A stretch of DNA of 64,000 bases from an uncultured Chlorobiaceae bacterium (GCA_903824045.1 CAIJVD010000006.1:62001-126000), one strand, 5' to 3'; positions 9,739 through 18,002 are shown, numbered from the stretch's first letter. Notes: a model not told the origin generated them from the sequence alone. Numbers and translations: made by a program.

Positions 9739-11156
9739 AGCCAAAGAGAGGACAACCTATGAGAAAACAGCTACGTTCGCTCATGCTTCTCGTTGCCTGC
9801 GCCAGCATGGCGGCATGCGGCGTTACCCGTGAGTACAAGCAGCCCGATGTTGCCTTTCCGGATGCATACCGCGGTGGAAAGCCCGTCTCAAAAGGGAGCC
9901 CTGCCGACACATCGGTTGCTCTTCTGCCATACAGGAGTTTTTTTGCCGACGGCACGCTCCGCGAGCTGATAGACAGCGCAATGGTGCACAACATTGACCT
10001 GCAGATTGCGCTGAAAAATATCGACTACTCCCGCCAGACCCTCAACGCCGCCCAGCTCGGTCTTCTTCCGAGCTTGAACATCGGCGCGCAGAACACCAAA
10101 ACTCACGCTTCGGACTACGGTGTCAAGACAAACGCTGATGATTACACCGCTTTTGGCGCAGCAAGCTGGGAGGCCGATATCTGGGGCAAGATCCGCAGCC
10201 GGAGCAAGTCAGCCCAGGCCAACTACCTGAAGACCCAGGAGGCCGCCAAGGCCGTCCGCACGAGGCTGGTGGCCGATGTCGCCTCCGGGTACTACAATTT
10301 GCTCATGCTCGATGCCCAGCAGAAAACCACCCGCAAAAACCTGATGCTTGCCGACACTACACTCAAAATGATCGGGCTTCAGTATACCGCCGGTCAGGTT
10401 ACAGCGCTCGCCGTCCAGCAGCAGGAGGCATCGCGTCAGGCCATTGCCGGCACCATTCCCGTTATCGAGCAGAAAATATCGGCACAGGAGAACGCACTCA
10501 GCATTCTCTGCGGTCGGATGCCCGACACCGTCAAGCGCGACCGTGTGCTCTTTACCATCAAGGTTGCCGATGCGCTTCCCGCAGGTGTCCCCTCAGCCCT
10601 GCTTCAGAACCGGCCAGATGTGCGCGCCGCCGAGCTTGCTGTGCGTGCCGCTCATGCCGATATGGGCGAGGCGAAGGCCAATCTCTATCCATCGCTCACC
10701 CTCACCGCAACCGGCGGGGTCGATGCCTTAAAAACCAGCAACTGGTTCTCAACGCCCGGCTCGCTCTACGGCGTTGTGCAGGGGAGTCTGGTTCAGCCCA
10801 TCTTCCAGCGCGGGCAGCTCAGGGCGAAATACAACCAGTCGAAAATCGCGCGTGACCAGGCTGAGCTCTCCTTCAAAAGTGCGCTCCTCAAGGCCGTCGG
10901 CGAAGTCTCCGACGCGCTCGTTCTGCTCGAGAAGGTGAAGGTGCAGGAGGCCATTGCCCAAGAGCGCGCCGCAACGCTCCACAAGGCAGCCGCCGATGCC
11001 ACCTTGCTTTTCAACAGTGGCATGGCCACCTACCTCGAAGTCATCGTCGTCGAAACCAGCGCCCTGCAGGCCGACCTCGACCTCGCCACCATCCGTCGCC
11101 AGCACCTCGCTGCCATGGCTGAACTCTACCGCTCCCTCGGCGGCGGCTGGCGGTAA
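9735..11156 (+). CDS. Outer membrane efflux channel lipoprotein (OprM/NodT family)
   Basis: 473 aa TolC-like channel that completes the tripartite efflux system. Two OEP repeats of long alpha-helices are visible, with the typical motif NRPDVRAAELAVRAAHADMGEAKANLYPSL in the second. The ATG at 9735 overlaps the pump's stop codon and has AAGGGTGGTG before it. A second in-frame ATG at 9759 has AGAGAGGA upstream and would give a cleaner lipoprotein signal peptide (MRKQLRSLML...SMAAC). Either start is possible, and 9759 may be the main one. No regulator gene is adjacent. Confidence 0.93.
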   Translation: MKPKRGQPMRKQLRSLMLLVACASMAACGVTREYKQPDVAFPDAYRGGKPVSKGSPADTSVALLPYRSFFADGTLRELIDSAMVHNIDLQIALKNIDYSRQTLNAAQLGLLPSLNIGAQNTKTHASDYGVKTNADDYTAFGAASWEADIWGKIRSRSKSAQANYLKTQEAAKAVRTRLVADVASGYYNLLMLDAQQKTTRKNLMLADTTLKMIGLQYTAGQVTALAVQQQEASRQAIAGTIPVIEQKISAQENALSILCGRMPDTVKRDRVLFTIKVADALPAGVPSALLQNRPDVRAAELAVRAAHADMGEAKANLYPSLTLTATGGVDALKTSNWFSTPGSLYGVVQGSLVQPIFQRGQLRAKYNQSKIARDQAELSFKSALLKAVGEVSDALVLLEKVKVQEAIAQERAATLHKAAADATLLFNSGMATYLEVIVVETSALQADLDLATIRRQHLAAMAELYRSLGGGWR

Positions 11157-11207
11157 GCACTCATCTTCCTAACCCACGCTGTTTAATGGCGATTAAGGAA
11201 TATTGCG

Positions 11208-11213
11208 TATAAT
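11208..11213 (+). promoter_or_regulatory. Possible -10 element for the exported hypothetical gene
   Basis: A TATAAT hexamer 35 bp upstream of the ATG at 11249, in an AT-rich stretch between genes. The -35 match is poor, so this rests on one hexamer. Confidence 0.35.
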
Positions 11214-11248
11214 TATCGAGTGTTAACCTCAAAACAGGAGATGTCAGG

Positions 11249-11842
11249 ATGAAGATGAAGGCTTTAGCTGTCATGGTGCTTATGATTCTCGCCTCCGGCC
11301 TGAGTGCCGCAAAAGAGCGGGTCGCCCGGTATGATGTCACCACCATCGAAGATCATGCCAGAGTCCAGCAATTCGTCTATAAATCAAACGAAATGCTGCG
11401 TCTCGATGAAAAAGAGCGCGCCGACAACGAGCTGCTCCCCCAGGACCAGATCGATCAGATGCTTGACTCAGTACCCAAAGGCGGCGTGATCTACACTAAT
11501 CTGCTCGGAGATATATGGGAAATGGCCAACGGCACCAACTGGACCTACGTCATCAAGGACGACTCCGGCAAAGAGCTCTTCCGCACCAAAGGCCACAACT
11601 ACATGGAGCCCCCGCCAGCTTATGAGTCTTACGGATATAGAGAACGTACCCGGTTCGGTGTCAGATCCTACAGCAGGGAAGTGATGGTCGCCCCCGAAAA
11701 AACAGCATTTGGCATTCCCGTCTACGTAGCCCGCGACAGGATTGATATTCCCGTCCCGCTCCCCGACAAATTCACCGTCTACATCGCCGACGGCATCAAC
11801 CGGAAACGCTGCTCCTATCAGGTAACAAAATCACCCAACTGA
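11249..11842 (+). CDS. Exported hypothetical protein
   Basis: 197 aa. The N-terminal signal peptide (MKMKALAVMVLMILASGLSAA) predicts export to the periplasm. The rest has no motif that I recognise. It is rich in charged residues, has no cysteines in the N-terminal half and a single Cys near the C-terminus (KRCSYQ), and has a Tyr/Arg-rich stretch (AYESYGYRERTRFGVRSYSRE). CAGGAG lies upstream of the start. It stands alone downstream of the efflux operon; membership in that operon is unlikely because a TATAAT precedes it. Confidence 0.75.
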   Translation: MKMKALAVMVLMILASGLSAAKERVARYDVTTIEDHARVQQFVYKSNEMLRLDEKERADNELLPQDQIDQMLDSVPKGGVIYTNLLGDIWEMANGTNWTYVIKDDSGKELFRTKGHNYMEPPPAYESYGYRERTRFGVRSYSREVMVAPEKTAFGIPVYVARDRIDIPVPLPDKFTVYIADGINRKRCSYQVTKSPN

Positions 11843-11882
11843 GCCCCACACAAGGATGGAGACTCATAACACTCACTTCTGA

Positions 11883-12038
11883 GGATTTTTGGAGTTGCTG
11901 GACGGTTATAACTATTTAAACGTACAGGGGGTTAGAGAGGTAGGCGCGGATGTTTTGCATGATAACGTTCCCTTTTTTGCCACGAATGTGATGCCGGAGT
12001 CTATGCCGGGTTGGGATAAGTTGGTGAGTTTTGAGTGA
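11883..12038 (+). pseudogene. Open 51-codon frame without ATG, possible gene fragment
   Basis: Frame open from a TGA at 11880 to TGA at 12036. It encodes LLDGYNYLNVQGVREVGADV and then a stretch ending VMPESMPGWDKLVSFE. The composition looks protein-like (aromatic and Gly-rich, no low complexity), but there is no ATG, only TTG codons at 11889 and 11895 just after GAGGA. It could be a remnant of a larger gene or a tiny TTG-started gene; the family is not recognised. Confidence 0.3.
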
Positions 12039-12123
12039 GTGAGATTCCTGGCGCACTATTTTGGCGGGAAATCATTATTATGTCGCAAAATGTTGAGCTG
12101 GAAAATTTCTAACAAGGAAGATT

Positions 12124-12459
12124 ATGAGCGATTTGCCGAACTGTCCGAAATGCAATTCTGAATACACCTACGAGGATGGGGTTCTGTTGGTTTGCCCTGA
12201 GTGCGCGCACGAGTGGAGCGCCTCTCTGCCTGCGGAGGAGAAGGCTCGCGTCTGGAAGGATGCCAATGGCACGGTGTTGCAGGATGGTGATACGGTGACG
12301 GTGATCAAGGATCTCAAGGTCAAGGGGTCGTCATCGGCGTTGAAGGGCGGCACGAAGGTGAAGAACATTCGCCTTGTTGAGGGTGACCATGACATCGATT
12401 GCAAGATCGAGGGGTTTGGTGCGATGCAGTTGAAGTCGGAATTCGTCAGGAAGGTTTGA
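12124..12459 (+). CDS. yjdM: Zinc-ribbon protein of the PhnA/YjdM family
   Basis: 111 aa. An N-terminal zinc ribbon (CPKC at about residues 7-10, CPEC at 25-28, ending EWS) is followed by the PhnA C-terminal beta-barrel domain ([28 protein letters not shown]). The family was named from the phosphonate operon neighbourhood in E. coli, but it is not needed for C-P bond cleavage there and its role is unclear. Nothing here suggests phosphonate metabolism. The start has AAGGAAG at a normal distance, and the gene is followed after 13 bp by the next hypothetical gene. Confidence 0.9.
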   Translation: MSDLPNCPKCNSEYTYEDGVLLVCPECAHEWSASLPAEEKARVWKDANGTVLQDGDTVTVIKDLKVKGSSSALKGGTKVKNIRLVEGDHDIDCKIEGFGAMQLKSEFVRKV

Positions 12460-12472
12460 CCGGGAGGTTTCC

Positions 12473-12895
12473 ATGGCGGTTATGACCGAGTTTCTGGATT
12501 TGATTGTTCCTGTGGCAATCATCGAGGAGAAGTATCCGGGTGGCTGGGCGCAGTGTTTGCGTGACCATCAGCCGGCGTTGAATGCAAGGGTGTGGTTTGA
12601 TGAACATCTGTTTCGTGACGGTGCGATGAATCCTGAGGCGATGGAGGCGCTCCTCAAGGAGTGGTGGAAGCTGGGGTTCGACTGTTATGAGGAGAGGGAT
12701 GGGAAAACCTGCTGGAAGGATCTCTGCGTTTACGATGGATCACTTTCGCGTTCGCCCGTGGTGTGCGACTGGTTGCTGGAGGATGCAGCTACTCGAAGCG
12801 TCTACCTGAAAGGGACCCCGATGGGTGAAGTTGTGGGCCGGGACTGGGAGCTGATCGATGATGACTGGGAACCGCCGAAGTTTCCGGGCGAGTGA
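12473..12895 (+). CDS. Conserved hypothetical protein, probably co-transcribed with yjdM
   Basis: 140 aa, acidic and Trp-rich (GGWAQC, EWWKLGF, CWKDLCVYDG, DDDWEPPKF). I recognise no family, signal peptide or membrane segment. It has a good ribosome site (GGGAGG, 5 nt before ATG). Only 13 bp separate it from yjdM, so the two are likely one transcript ended by the hairpin at 12915. Confidence 0.75.
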   Translation: MAVMTEFLDLIVPVAIIEEKYPGGWAQCLRDHQPALNARVWFDEHLFRDGAMNPEAMEALLKEWWKLGFDCYEERDGKTCWKDLCVYDGSLSRSPVVCDWLLEDAATRSVYLKGTPMGEVVGRDWELIDDDWEPPKFPGE

Positions 12896-12914
12896 GGTGG
12901 TGCATTAGGCCTGG

Positions 12915-12943
12915 AAAAGCAGCGGGGGGAAGCTGCTTTTTGC
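12915..12943 (+). terminator. Rho-independent terminator after the yjdM pair
   Basis: AAAAGCAGC-ggggggaa-GCTGCTTTTTGC stem-loop with T-tract, 20 bp after the stop at 12895. Confidence 0.8.
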
Positions 12944-12961
12944 TTTTGCAATCAGAATGCT

Positions 12962-13348
12962 TTACATCGATGCCGGCGGGGTGTGCAGGCCGATGCGGTT
13001 TCCTTCGGTGTCTTCAAAAAATGCGATGAATCCGTACTCTCCGATTCCTGTTTTTGTGGAGATGATATTGCCTCCCATTTTCTTTACCCTTTCGAGCGCG
13101 CTTTCGATATCAGGCGTGGAAAAATAGATCAGCGAGCCGGCGAGAGAGGGGAGATGCATTTTGCCCTTCACCAGTGATCCTGCTGCCCCTGAGCCGGTTT
13201 CGCTCATGGGAAACCATGCCATCTGCAGGTCGTTCATCTCATGCTCTTCAAGCGGCAGCTGTATTACCGTTTCGTAGAACGTTTTGGCGCGGGCCATGTC
13301 GCTGACGGGAATTTCAAACCAGCTGACGGGATTGTGTTCAATTGCCAT
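12962..13348 (-). CDS. VOC (glyoxalase/bleomycin-resistance fold) family protein
   Basis: 128 aa. Two beta-alpha-beta-beta-beta modules are readable: NPVSWFEIPVSDMARAKTFYE opens the first, and LIYFSTPDIESALERVKKMGG opens the second and ends FFEDTEGNRIGLHTP. Members bind metals or small ligands, and this one resembles uncharacterised stress-type VOC proteins. The ORF track starts at 13402, but ATG at 13348 has a near-perfect GGAGG five bases upstream and gives the family's normal N-terminus (MAIEHNPV), so I chose it. Confidence 0.85.
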   Translation of the reverse strand: MAIEHNPVSWFEIPVSDMARAKTFYETVIQLPLEEHEMNDLQMAWFPMSETGSGAAGSLVKGKMHLPSLAGSLIYFSTPDIESALERVKKMGGNIISTKTGIGEYGFIAFFEDTEGNRIGLHTPPASM

Positions 13349-13428
13349 AATTGCCTCCGTTATCATCATTGTTTGCTTCGCCACCTCTTTCATAAACCCC
13401 AAAGGGGATTCAATAATTCACGGTACGT

Positions 13429-14001
13429 TCACTCTATGACAATGTCGTAAAAGTCGAGCAGGCCGGTGACTTCGGGGAGGGTGAATCGGGCTTTGCGGAG
13501 GCGGTTGTGCTCGGGGTTGATGGAGTAGTTGACGGCGGAACGGAAGTCGGCTTTTTCGAGGTTGGTGTGCATGAAGATGGCCTGCTGAAAGTCACACTTT
13601 TCGAAGAGTGATCCACTCATGTCGGCCTCGGTGAAGTCCGCTTCATGCAGTTCGCAACCGGAAAACCGGGTGTTCTTGAGTTTGAGCTTGAAGAATGTGG
13701 CGAGCTTGAGCATGCAGTTTTCAAAATCGAGCGAAAGCAGGAACTCCCTGCACTGGTTGAACTGCAGGCCGAGCAGTTTGCAGCTCCTGAAGCGCACATC
13801 CTGCAGGCAGGTGTCGTTAAGCTTTGCAAGGCTCAGGTCGCACTCCTTGAAGGTGCACTCCCGGAAGGTGAACGCGGTGAGATCGGCGTTGTTGAAGTTG
13901 CAGTTTTTGAATGTGCACTCTTCGTAGACCCCCTTTTTAAGAGGATTTTCCTGCCAAACGATTTTTTCGAAAACCATGTTTTCGGTGTGTGGGGTGTTCA
14001 T
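13429..14001 (-). CDS. Pentapeptide repeat protein
   Basis: 190 aa from ATG 14001. Tandem A(D/N)Lxx-type repeats run through most of the chain (e.g. CTFKNCNFNNADLTAFTFRE, LHEADFTEADMSGSLFEKCD), predicting a right-handed quadrilateral beta-helix. The size and the Cys/Phe-rich repeats resemble the Qnr/McbG group, whose members mimic DNA and protect gyrase; that function is not shown here. The longer ORF-track start (14286) would add about 95 low-quality residues from a repeat-bearing intergenic region and is rejected. No clear Shine-Dalgarno precedes 14001; ATG 14028 (MAKKCYVTS) is an alternative. Confidence 0.85.
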   Translation of the reverse strand: MNTPHTENMVFEKIVWQENPLKKGVYEECTFKNCNFNNADLTAFTFRECTFKECDLSLAKLNDTCLQDVRFRSCKLLGLQFNQCREFLLSLDFENCMLKLATFFKLKLKNTRFSGCELHEADFTEADMSGSLFEKCDFQQAIFMHTNLEKADFRSAVNYSINPEHNRLRKARFTLPEVTGLLDFYDIVIE

Positions 14002-14023
14002 GCTGGTAACATAGCATTTTTTT

Positions 14024-14140
14024 GCCATCCCGAATGGCAGAGAGGGCGCCTCAATTTTGGATTTTGAAGGGTTTGGGCTTGTGGTTTCATTGGGCGTTTT
14101 TGTTGGGAGAATAGATCCCTCTCTGCGTTCGGGATGAGGC
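14024..14140. repeat. Inverted repeat pair in the 314-bp gap before the flavin reductase
   Basis: Arms GCCATCCCGAATGGCAGAGAGGG (14025-14046) and CCCTCTCTGCGTTCGGGATGAGGC (14117-14140) are imperfect inverse complements separated by ~70 bp. The rest of 14002-14315 shows no gene. It could be a small palindromic repetitive element or a structured leader. Confidence 0.6.
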
Positions 14141-14315
14141 GGAGAGAATGGGGATGACGAAGAGAAATATTGGGATGGCCGAGACAAACCGGTTCTTGAC
14201 TGGCGAGGTTTTGGGGGCGGATTTTTGATTGACAAACAAGATTCAGGTTGAACGGTTATTGGCTGCGGAATGTTATTTTCAGGCAATGGGTTAGAGTAGG
14301 ATTAACAGTATTGGA

Positions 14316-15131
14316 ATGACGGGGGCGATAATGGACAGGTCACAGTATAATGCTTCGGTTGCAGAGATAATTATGGTCAATCCTGACTTGATGGTTCTGC
14401 GGATCGATACCGACGAAGCGGCGGGAAAATTTGAGGCTGGCCAGTATGCGCTGCTTGGCCTTTATGGTTCGGAGAAGCGCTCCGCGAACTCTGAGCCGGA
14501 AAAATTTCCCGCCGATCCGCTGAAGCTTATACAGCGCCCTTACTCAATAGCGTCGGCCAGAACGGAGACTCGCCAGTTTGAGTTCTTTATTTCGCAGGTG
14601 AAGTCGGGGCAGCTCTCTTCGAGGCTTTTCAATTTGAATGTTGGCGACCGTCTCCATGTTGGCAATGCAATCACCGGTCTCTTCCGTCTCGATGAAGCTC
14701 CGGATGGAAGCGATATCATCATGGTCGCCACAGGGACGGGAATTGCGCCATACATCAGTTTTCTGCGTTCGCACATCATCGAACGGCCGGAAAGCAAGAT
14801 GGTGGTTGTTCAGGGTGCAACCCATCAACGCGATCTCGGCTACTACAGCGAGTTGACCTTTCTGGCAGACACCGTCCCGAACTTTTTCTATGTGCCGACC
14901 TTGACCGATGCCGATGAGCACTGGGACGGCTACCGGCTGATGATCGAGGATCTCTTGAAACAGGATGTGCTGCAGAACGAGTTCAACATCTCTCCCGACC
15001 CGGAGCGGACGCACTTCTTTGTCAGCGGAAAGCCCGATATGGTTGCCCATGTCTCCGAGTGGCTTGAGGCTTACGGCTACAGGCGCCACCATCCGGATGA
15101 TCCGGGCGAGCTCTATGTCGAGGAGTTCTGA
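14316..15131 (+). CDS. Ferredoxin/flavodoxin-NADP+ reductase, FPR type
   Basis: 271 aa plant-type flavin reductase. The N-terminal FAD barrel carries RPYSIAS (about residue 72). The NAD(P)-binding domain has the motif VATGTGIAPYISFLR and the C-terminal block ERTHFFVSGKPDM. It is predicted to move electrons between NADPH and ferredoxin or flavodoxin in the cytoplasm. It is unrelated in fold class to the thioredoxin-reductase-type FNR at 42459, so the cell has two. A second in-frame ATG at 14331 may be the true start. It is followed by a GH108-like gene after 58 bp. Confidence 0.88.
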   Translation: MTGAIMDRSQYNASVAEIIMVNPDLMVLRIDTDEAAGKFEAGQYALLGLYGSEKRSANSEPEKFPADPLKLIQRPYSIASARTETRQFEFFISQVKSGQLSSRLFNLNVGDRLHVGNAITGLFRLDEAPDGSDIIMVATGTGIAPYISFLRSHIIERPESKMVVVQGATHQRDLGYYSELTFLADTVPNFFYVPTLTDADEHWDGYRLMIEDLLKQDVLQNEFNISPDPERTHFFVSGKPDMVAHVSEWLEAYGYRRHHPDDPGELYVEEF

Positions 15132-15189
15132 GCGGTTCTTTCAGCACCAGGCAACAGGCAGTTGGCAAACGAAACCGGAGGGATCCCTT

Positions 15190-15696
15190 ATGAGTGAGTT
15201 TTTAGTTGCATTCGAACGCATGATTGAGAATGAAGGGGGGTACAAGCTTCATACGGTCAAGGGTGATACCGGTGGCATGACCTACGCAGGAATAGCAAGA
15301 AACAGCAATCCCCAGTGGGAAGGGTGGGCTGCTATCGACAGGGGAGAGAGTCCTCCGGAGGAGATGGTCAAGGCCTTCTACAAGCACTCATACTGGGACG
15401 GCGTCAGTGGTGACGCCATCAATGCACAGCCGGTTGCAGACTCCCTGTTTGATTTTGCGGTGAACGGCGGGGTTGGAACCGCCCGGAAGCTTGCGCAGAA
15501 GGTCGTCAAGGTGGAGCCGGACGGAGTGCTGGGCGAGATTTCGCTTGCGGCCATCAACAAAATTGATCCAGAGGTTTTTGTTCTGCGCTTTGCACTTGCC
15601 AAAATCGGAAGGTACCGGGAGATAGTGACCGCCAACCCGACTCAAATCAAGTTTCTTCTTGGATGGATCAACCGGGCATTGAAGGGAATTGTGTGA
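15190..15696 (+). CDS. GH108-like muramidase (phage-type endolysin)
   Basis: 168 aa. The N-terminal glycosyl hydrolase 108 block EGGYKLHTVKGDTGGMTYAGIA contains the catalytic Glu of the ENEGG motif, followed by the C-terminal peptidoglycan-binding-like half (FDFAVNGGVGTARKLAQ). Such enzymes cleave the glycan backbone of peptidoglycan and are typical of phage lysis cassettes, but chromosomal stand-alone copies occur. No holin or other phage gene is visible. The ORF-track start at 14965 overlaps the reductase gene; ATG 15190 begins at the domain boundary after CGGAGG. The next feature downstream is tRNA-Val. Confidence 0.88.
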   Translation: MSEFLVAFERMIENEGGYKLHTVKGDTGGMTYAGIARNSNPQWEGWAAIDRGESPPEEMVKAFYKHSYWDGVSGDAINAQPVADSLFDFAVNGGVGTARKLAQKVVKVEPDGVLGEISLAAINKIDPEVFVLRFALAKIGRYREIVTANPTQIKFLLGWINRALKGIV

Positions 15697-15826
15697 TTTG
15701 ACTTCTGATGTCCGGGTAAAAAAAGAAGCAATTACTATATTAAACCGGCGTGGATTCTTCGGATATTGTTTGCCGGACGGTGGGAAAAAGAGGGGAGAAG
15801 CGCGCACGCAGAGTGAGGAAAAGGGG

Positions 15827-15900
15827 TGGACAATATAGGACTCGAACCTATGACCTCTCGCGTGTGAAGCGAACGCTCTAACCAACTGAGCTAATTGTCC
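15827..15900 (-). tRNA. tRNA-Val (anticodon CAC)
   Basis: 74-nt cloverleaf. Acceptor GGACAAT/ATTGTCC with discriminator A, D-arm AGCTCAGTTGGTTAGAGC, anticodon arm TTCGC-TTCACAC-GCGAG giving CAC, and T-loop GGTTCGAGTCC. It lies between the muramidase gene and a small membrane protein gene, both on the opposite strand. Confidence 0.95.
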
Positions 15901-15984
15901 TTCAACTGAGCTTCAGTATATGGTTTGGCGCTGTTTTTTGCAAAGCGCCGCGTGATTATTTCAACATTCAAGCTTTGAATTATC

Positions 15985-16203
15985 ATGGATAAGAACAATT
16001 CTTCAGAACTGCTGTCGACTTCGGTGAAAGTAGGAGCGCCCGTTGTTATTCTTGGGCCCCTGGTTGCTCCTGTTGCCATACCAGTCATTCACGGTCTTAC
16101 GGGCGTCGCTGTTGTCGGGCTTGGCCTGGTTGCTGCCGGGACTCTTGTGGGCAAGGCATTCAGTGCTCTTTCAGGCGGAATTAATCCGCGCAGAAGGCAG
16201 TGA
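15985..16203 (+). CDS. Small hydrophobic hypothetical protein
   Basis: 72 aa with two hydrophobic segments (VVILGPLVAPVAIPVI and GVAVVGLGLVAAGTLVG) joined by a short turn, and a basic tail (GGINPRRRQ). It is a predicted inner-membrane hairpin. There is no recognised family and no strong ribosome site. It overlaps an out-of-frame extension of the PAP2 ORF, which I treat as non-coding. Confidence 0.5.
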   Translation: MDKNNSSELLSTSVKVGAPVVILGPLVAPVAIPVIHGLTGVAVVGLGLVAAGTLVGKAFSALSGGINPRRRQ

Positions 16204-16336
16204 CCTTTCTCTATTGATCTGGATTGTCGCTCCGTCGATATTCAGCGTAACAGATTCTCCACTTTCCGGTCCGACTTTGAGCGGACCTGAAGTTATTTTG
16301 TTTGGCCGGAACGGCTACAACCCTAACCATACCCTC

Positions 16337-16879
16337 ATGAAGCGGTTTATCAGACGCGCAAACATCCTGTTTTTCTCTGCATTGCTCTCTTTCACGATCG
16401 TTGGAGAGGCCAAGGCTGACGCTGTGGAGACGGCGGGCAGCATTGTGCAGCTTCTTCTGCCTGCCGGTGCCGCAGCATTGACCTACGATCGTCAGGACAG
16501 TGATGGCTTTGTGCAGCTTGCAGAGTCGGGCCTGTTGACTCTCGGAGTAACCTACGGTCTGAAGTATGCCATTCCTGAGACCCGTCCGAACGGCGGGAAG
16601 CACTCCTTCCCCTCCGGTCATACCTCAACATCCTTTGCGGCAGCCGAGTTCATCAGAGCACGCTATGGTGCCGAGTACGGTATACCGGCATATCTGGCGG
16701 CCTCCTTTGTAGGCTACAGCAGGGTTGAGGCAAAAGAGCACTATACTCGCGATGTTATTACCGGTGCAGCCGTCGGTATTGTGAGCGCCAACGTCTTTAC
16801 AACGCACAACAAGAACTGGAATGTCAGGGCCGAAACCGGCCATTCGAGTTACGGGATCGGTATCACCGCTCTCTTTTAG
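16337..16879 (+). CDS. Exported PAP2-family phosphatase
   Basis: 180 aa. A signal peptide or membrane anchor (MKRFIRRANILFFSALLSFT) is followed by all three phosphatase motifs: KYAIPETRP (K76, R83), PSGH (92-95) and SRVEAKEHYTRD (R129, H135, D139). The enzyme probably dephosphorylates a lipid or isoprenoid phosphate at the periplasmic face; the exact substrate is unknown. The ORF-track start at 16043 overlaps the preceding small gene in another frame. ATG 16337 begins the signal peptide. A terminator follows. Confidence 0.88.
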   Translation: MKRFIRRANILFFSALLSFTIVGEAKADAVETAGSIVQLLLPAGAAALTYDRQDSDGFVQLAESGLLTLGVTYGLKYAIPETRPNGGKHSFPSGHTSTSFAAAEFIRARYGAEYGIPAYLAASFVGYSRVEAKEHYTRDVITGAAVGIVSANVFTTHNKNWNVRAETGHSSYGIGITALF

Positions 16880-16921
16880 CACGCATTCCTGTCAACTCTG
16901 TAGATGACAAATGGTTATGTG

Positions 16922-16955
16922 AGGCCGCCGGGCTTATGGTCCGGCGGCTTTTTTC
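16922..16955 (+). terminator. Terminator after the PAP2 gene
   Basis: GCCGCCGG-gcttatggt-CCGGCGGC followed by TTTTTT. Confidence 0.9.
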
Positions 16956-17000
16956 ATGTTCGTTCTGCAATTATCTGAAGATTTTTCCGGTTATACTGGA

Positions 17001-18002
17001 ATGAAGAACTACACTAACCGGTGGACGGTAATGATGTTCGCGGCACTCTTGCTCTGCGGCCTGCTCTCCGAGCTAACGGGGTGCTCGCGGGAGAGTTTTT
17101 CGCGTTCGTACGCAGAGCCGCGTTCCACTGCTCAAAAGGAGGATACCATGAGTTGCAGTCAGTTGACACCCGAGGAGGAACGGGTGATCGTGCATAAAGG
17201 GACGGAGATGCCTTTCAGCGGCAAATACTATCTCAACAAGGCGTCGGGGACCTATCTCTGCCGCCGTTGCGAGGCTCCGCTCTTCCGTTCTGCCGACAAG
17301 TTCGAGTCGGGCACCGGCTGGCCCAGTTTCGATGACGCTATCGAGGGCGCGGTGAAGCAGATTCCGGATGCGGACAAACGACGCACGGAGATACTTTGCG
17401 CGAAGTGCGGTGCGCACCTCGGTCATGTTTTTTTCAGTGAGGGGTTGACCTCCAAAAATGTCCGTCATTGCGTTAATTCGGTCTCCCTGAATTTCAAGCC
17501 TGAAGCAAAGGCAGAAACCCGCACCCAGAAGGCGATCTTTGCCGGTGGATGTTTCTGGGGAGTCGAGTACCATTTTGGCAAACTCACGGGGGTGCTTTCG
17601 GCGAAGTCGGGCTACATCGGCGGCACGTTCGATCACCCCTCCTACCGAGATGTCTGCAGCGGCAAGACCGGTCATGCCGAGGCAGTGGAGATAGAGTTCG
17701 ATCCGGCCCTGGTGAGCTATGAGACGCTGGCCAAGCTCTTCTTCGAAATTCACGATCCTTCCCAGGTCAACCGGCAGGGCCCCGATATCGGCACGCAGTA
17801 TCGCTCGGCGATCTTTTATGCGGACGAGGAGCAGAAGAGGGTGGCCGAGAAGCTTATCTCAGAGCTGAAAACCAAGGGGTACAGGGTTGCCACAAGCGTG
17901 GAAAAGGCCGGAACCTTCTGGGAGGCTGAGGCCTACCATCAGGACTACTACGAAAAGAACGGCCATCAGCCCTACTGCCATATCTACCAGAAGCGGTTTT
18001 AG
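17001..18002 (+). CDS. msrBA: Bifunctional methionine sulfoxide reductase MsrB-MsrA, lipoprotein with internal start
   Basis: 333 aa from ATG 17001. The signal peptide with lipobox (LSELTGC, C28) is followed by MsrB with zinc ligands C87/C90 and C133/C136 and catalytic C157 (RHCVNS). MsrA follows with catalytic C184 (GGCFWGVE) and the C-terminal YHQDYYEKNG. Together they repair both stereoisomers of methionine sulfoxide using a thiol reductant. The domain order B-A is the reverse of the common A-B fusion. At 17148 an in-frame ATG (MSCSQLTPEE) has an excellent AAAAGGAGG 6 nt upstream, exactly at the MsrB domain start, so a cytosolic form is plausible. The ORF-track start at 16956 is less likely. 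Confidence 0.93.
   Translation: MKNYTNRWTVMMFAALLLCGLLSELTGCSRESFSRSYAEPRSTAQKEDTMSCSQLTPEEERVIVHKGTEMPFSGKYYLNKASGTYLCRRCEAPLFRSADKFESGTGWPSFDDAIEGAVKQIPDADKRRTEILCAKCGAHLGHVFFSEGLTSKNVRHCVNSVSLNFKPEAKAETRTQKAIFAGGCFWGVEYHFGKLTGVLSAKSGYIGGTFDHPSYRDVCSGKTGHAEAVEIEFDPALVSYETLAKLFFEIHDPSQVNRQGPDIGTQYRSAIFYADEEQKRVAEKLISELKTKGYRVATSVEKAGTFWEAEAYHQDYYEKNGHQPYCHIYQKRF
17136..17150 (+). promoter_or_regulatory. Strong internal ribosome binding site and start codon in msrBA
   Basis: AAAAGGAGGATACCATG lies inside the msrBA frame at codon 50. It is stronger than anything preceding the upstream ATG at 17001, and it would produce a signal-less protein with both catalytic domains intact. Confidence 0.7.
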
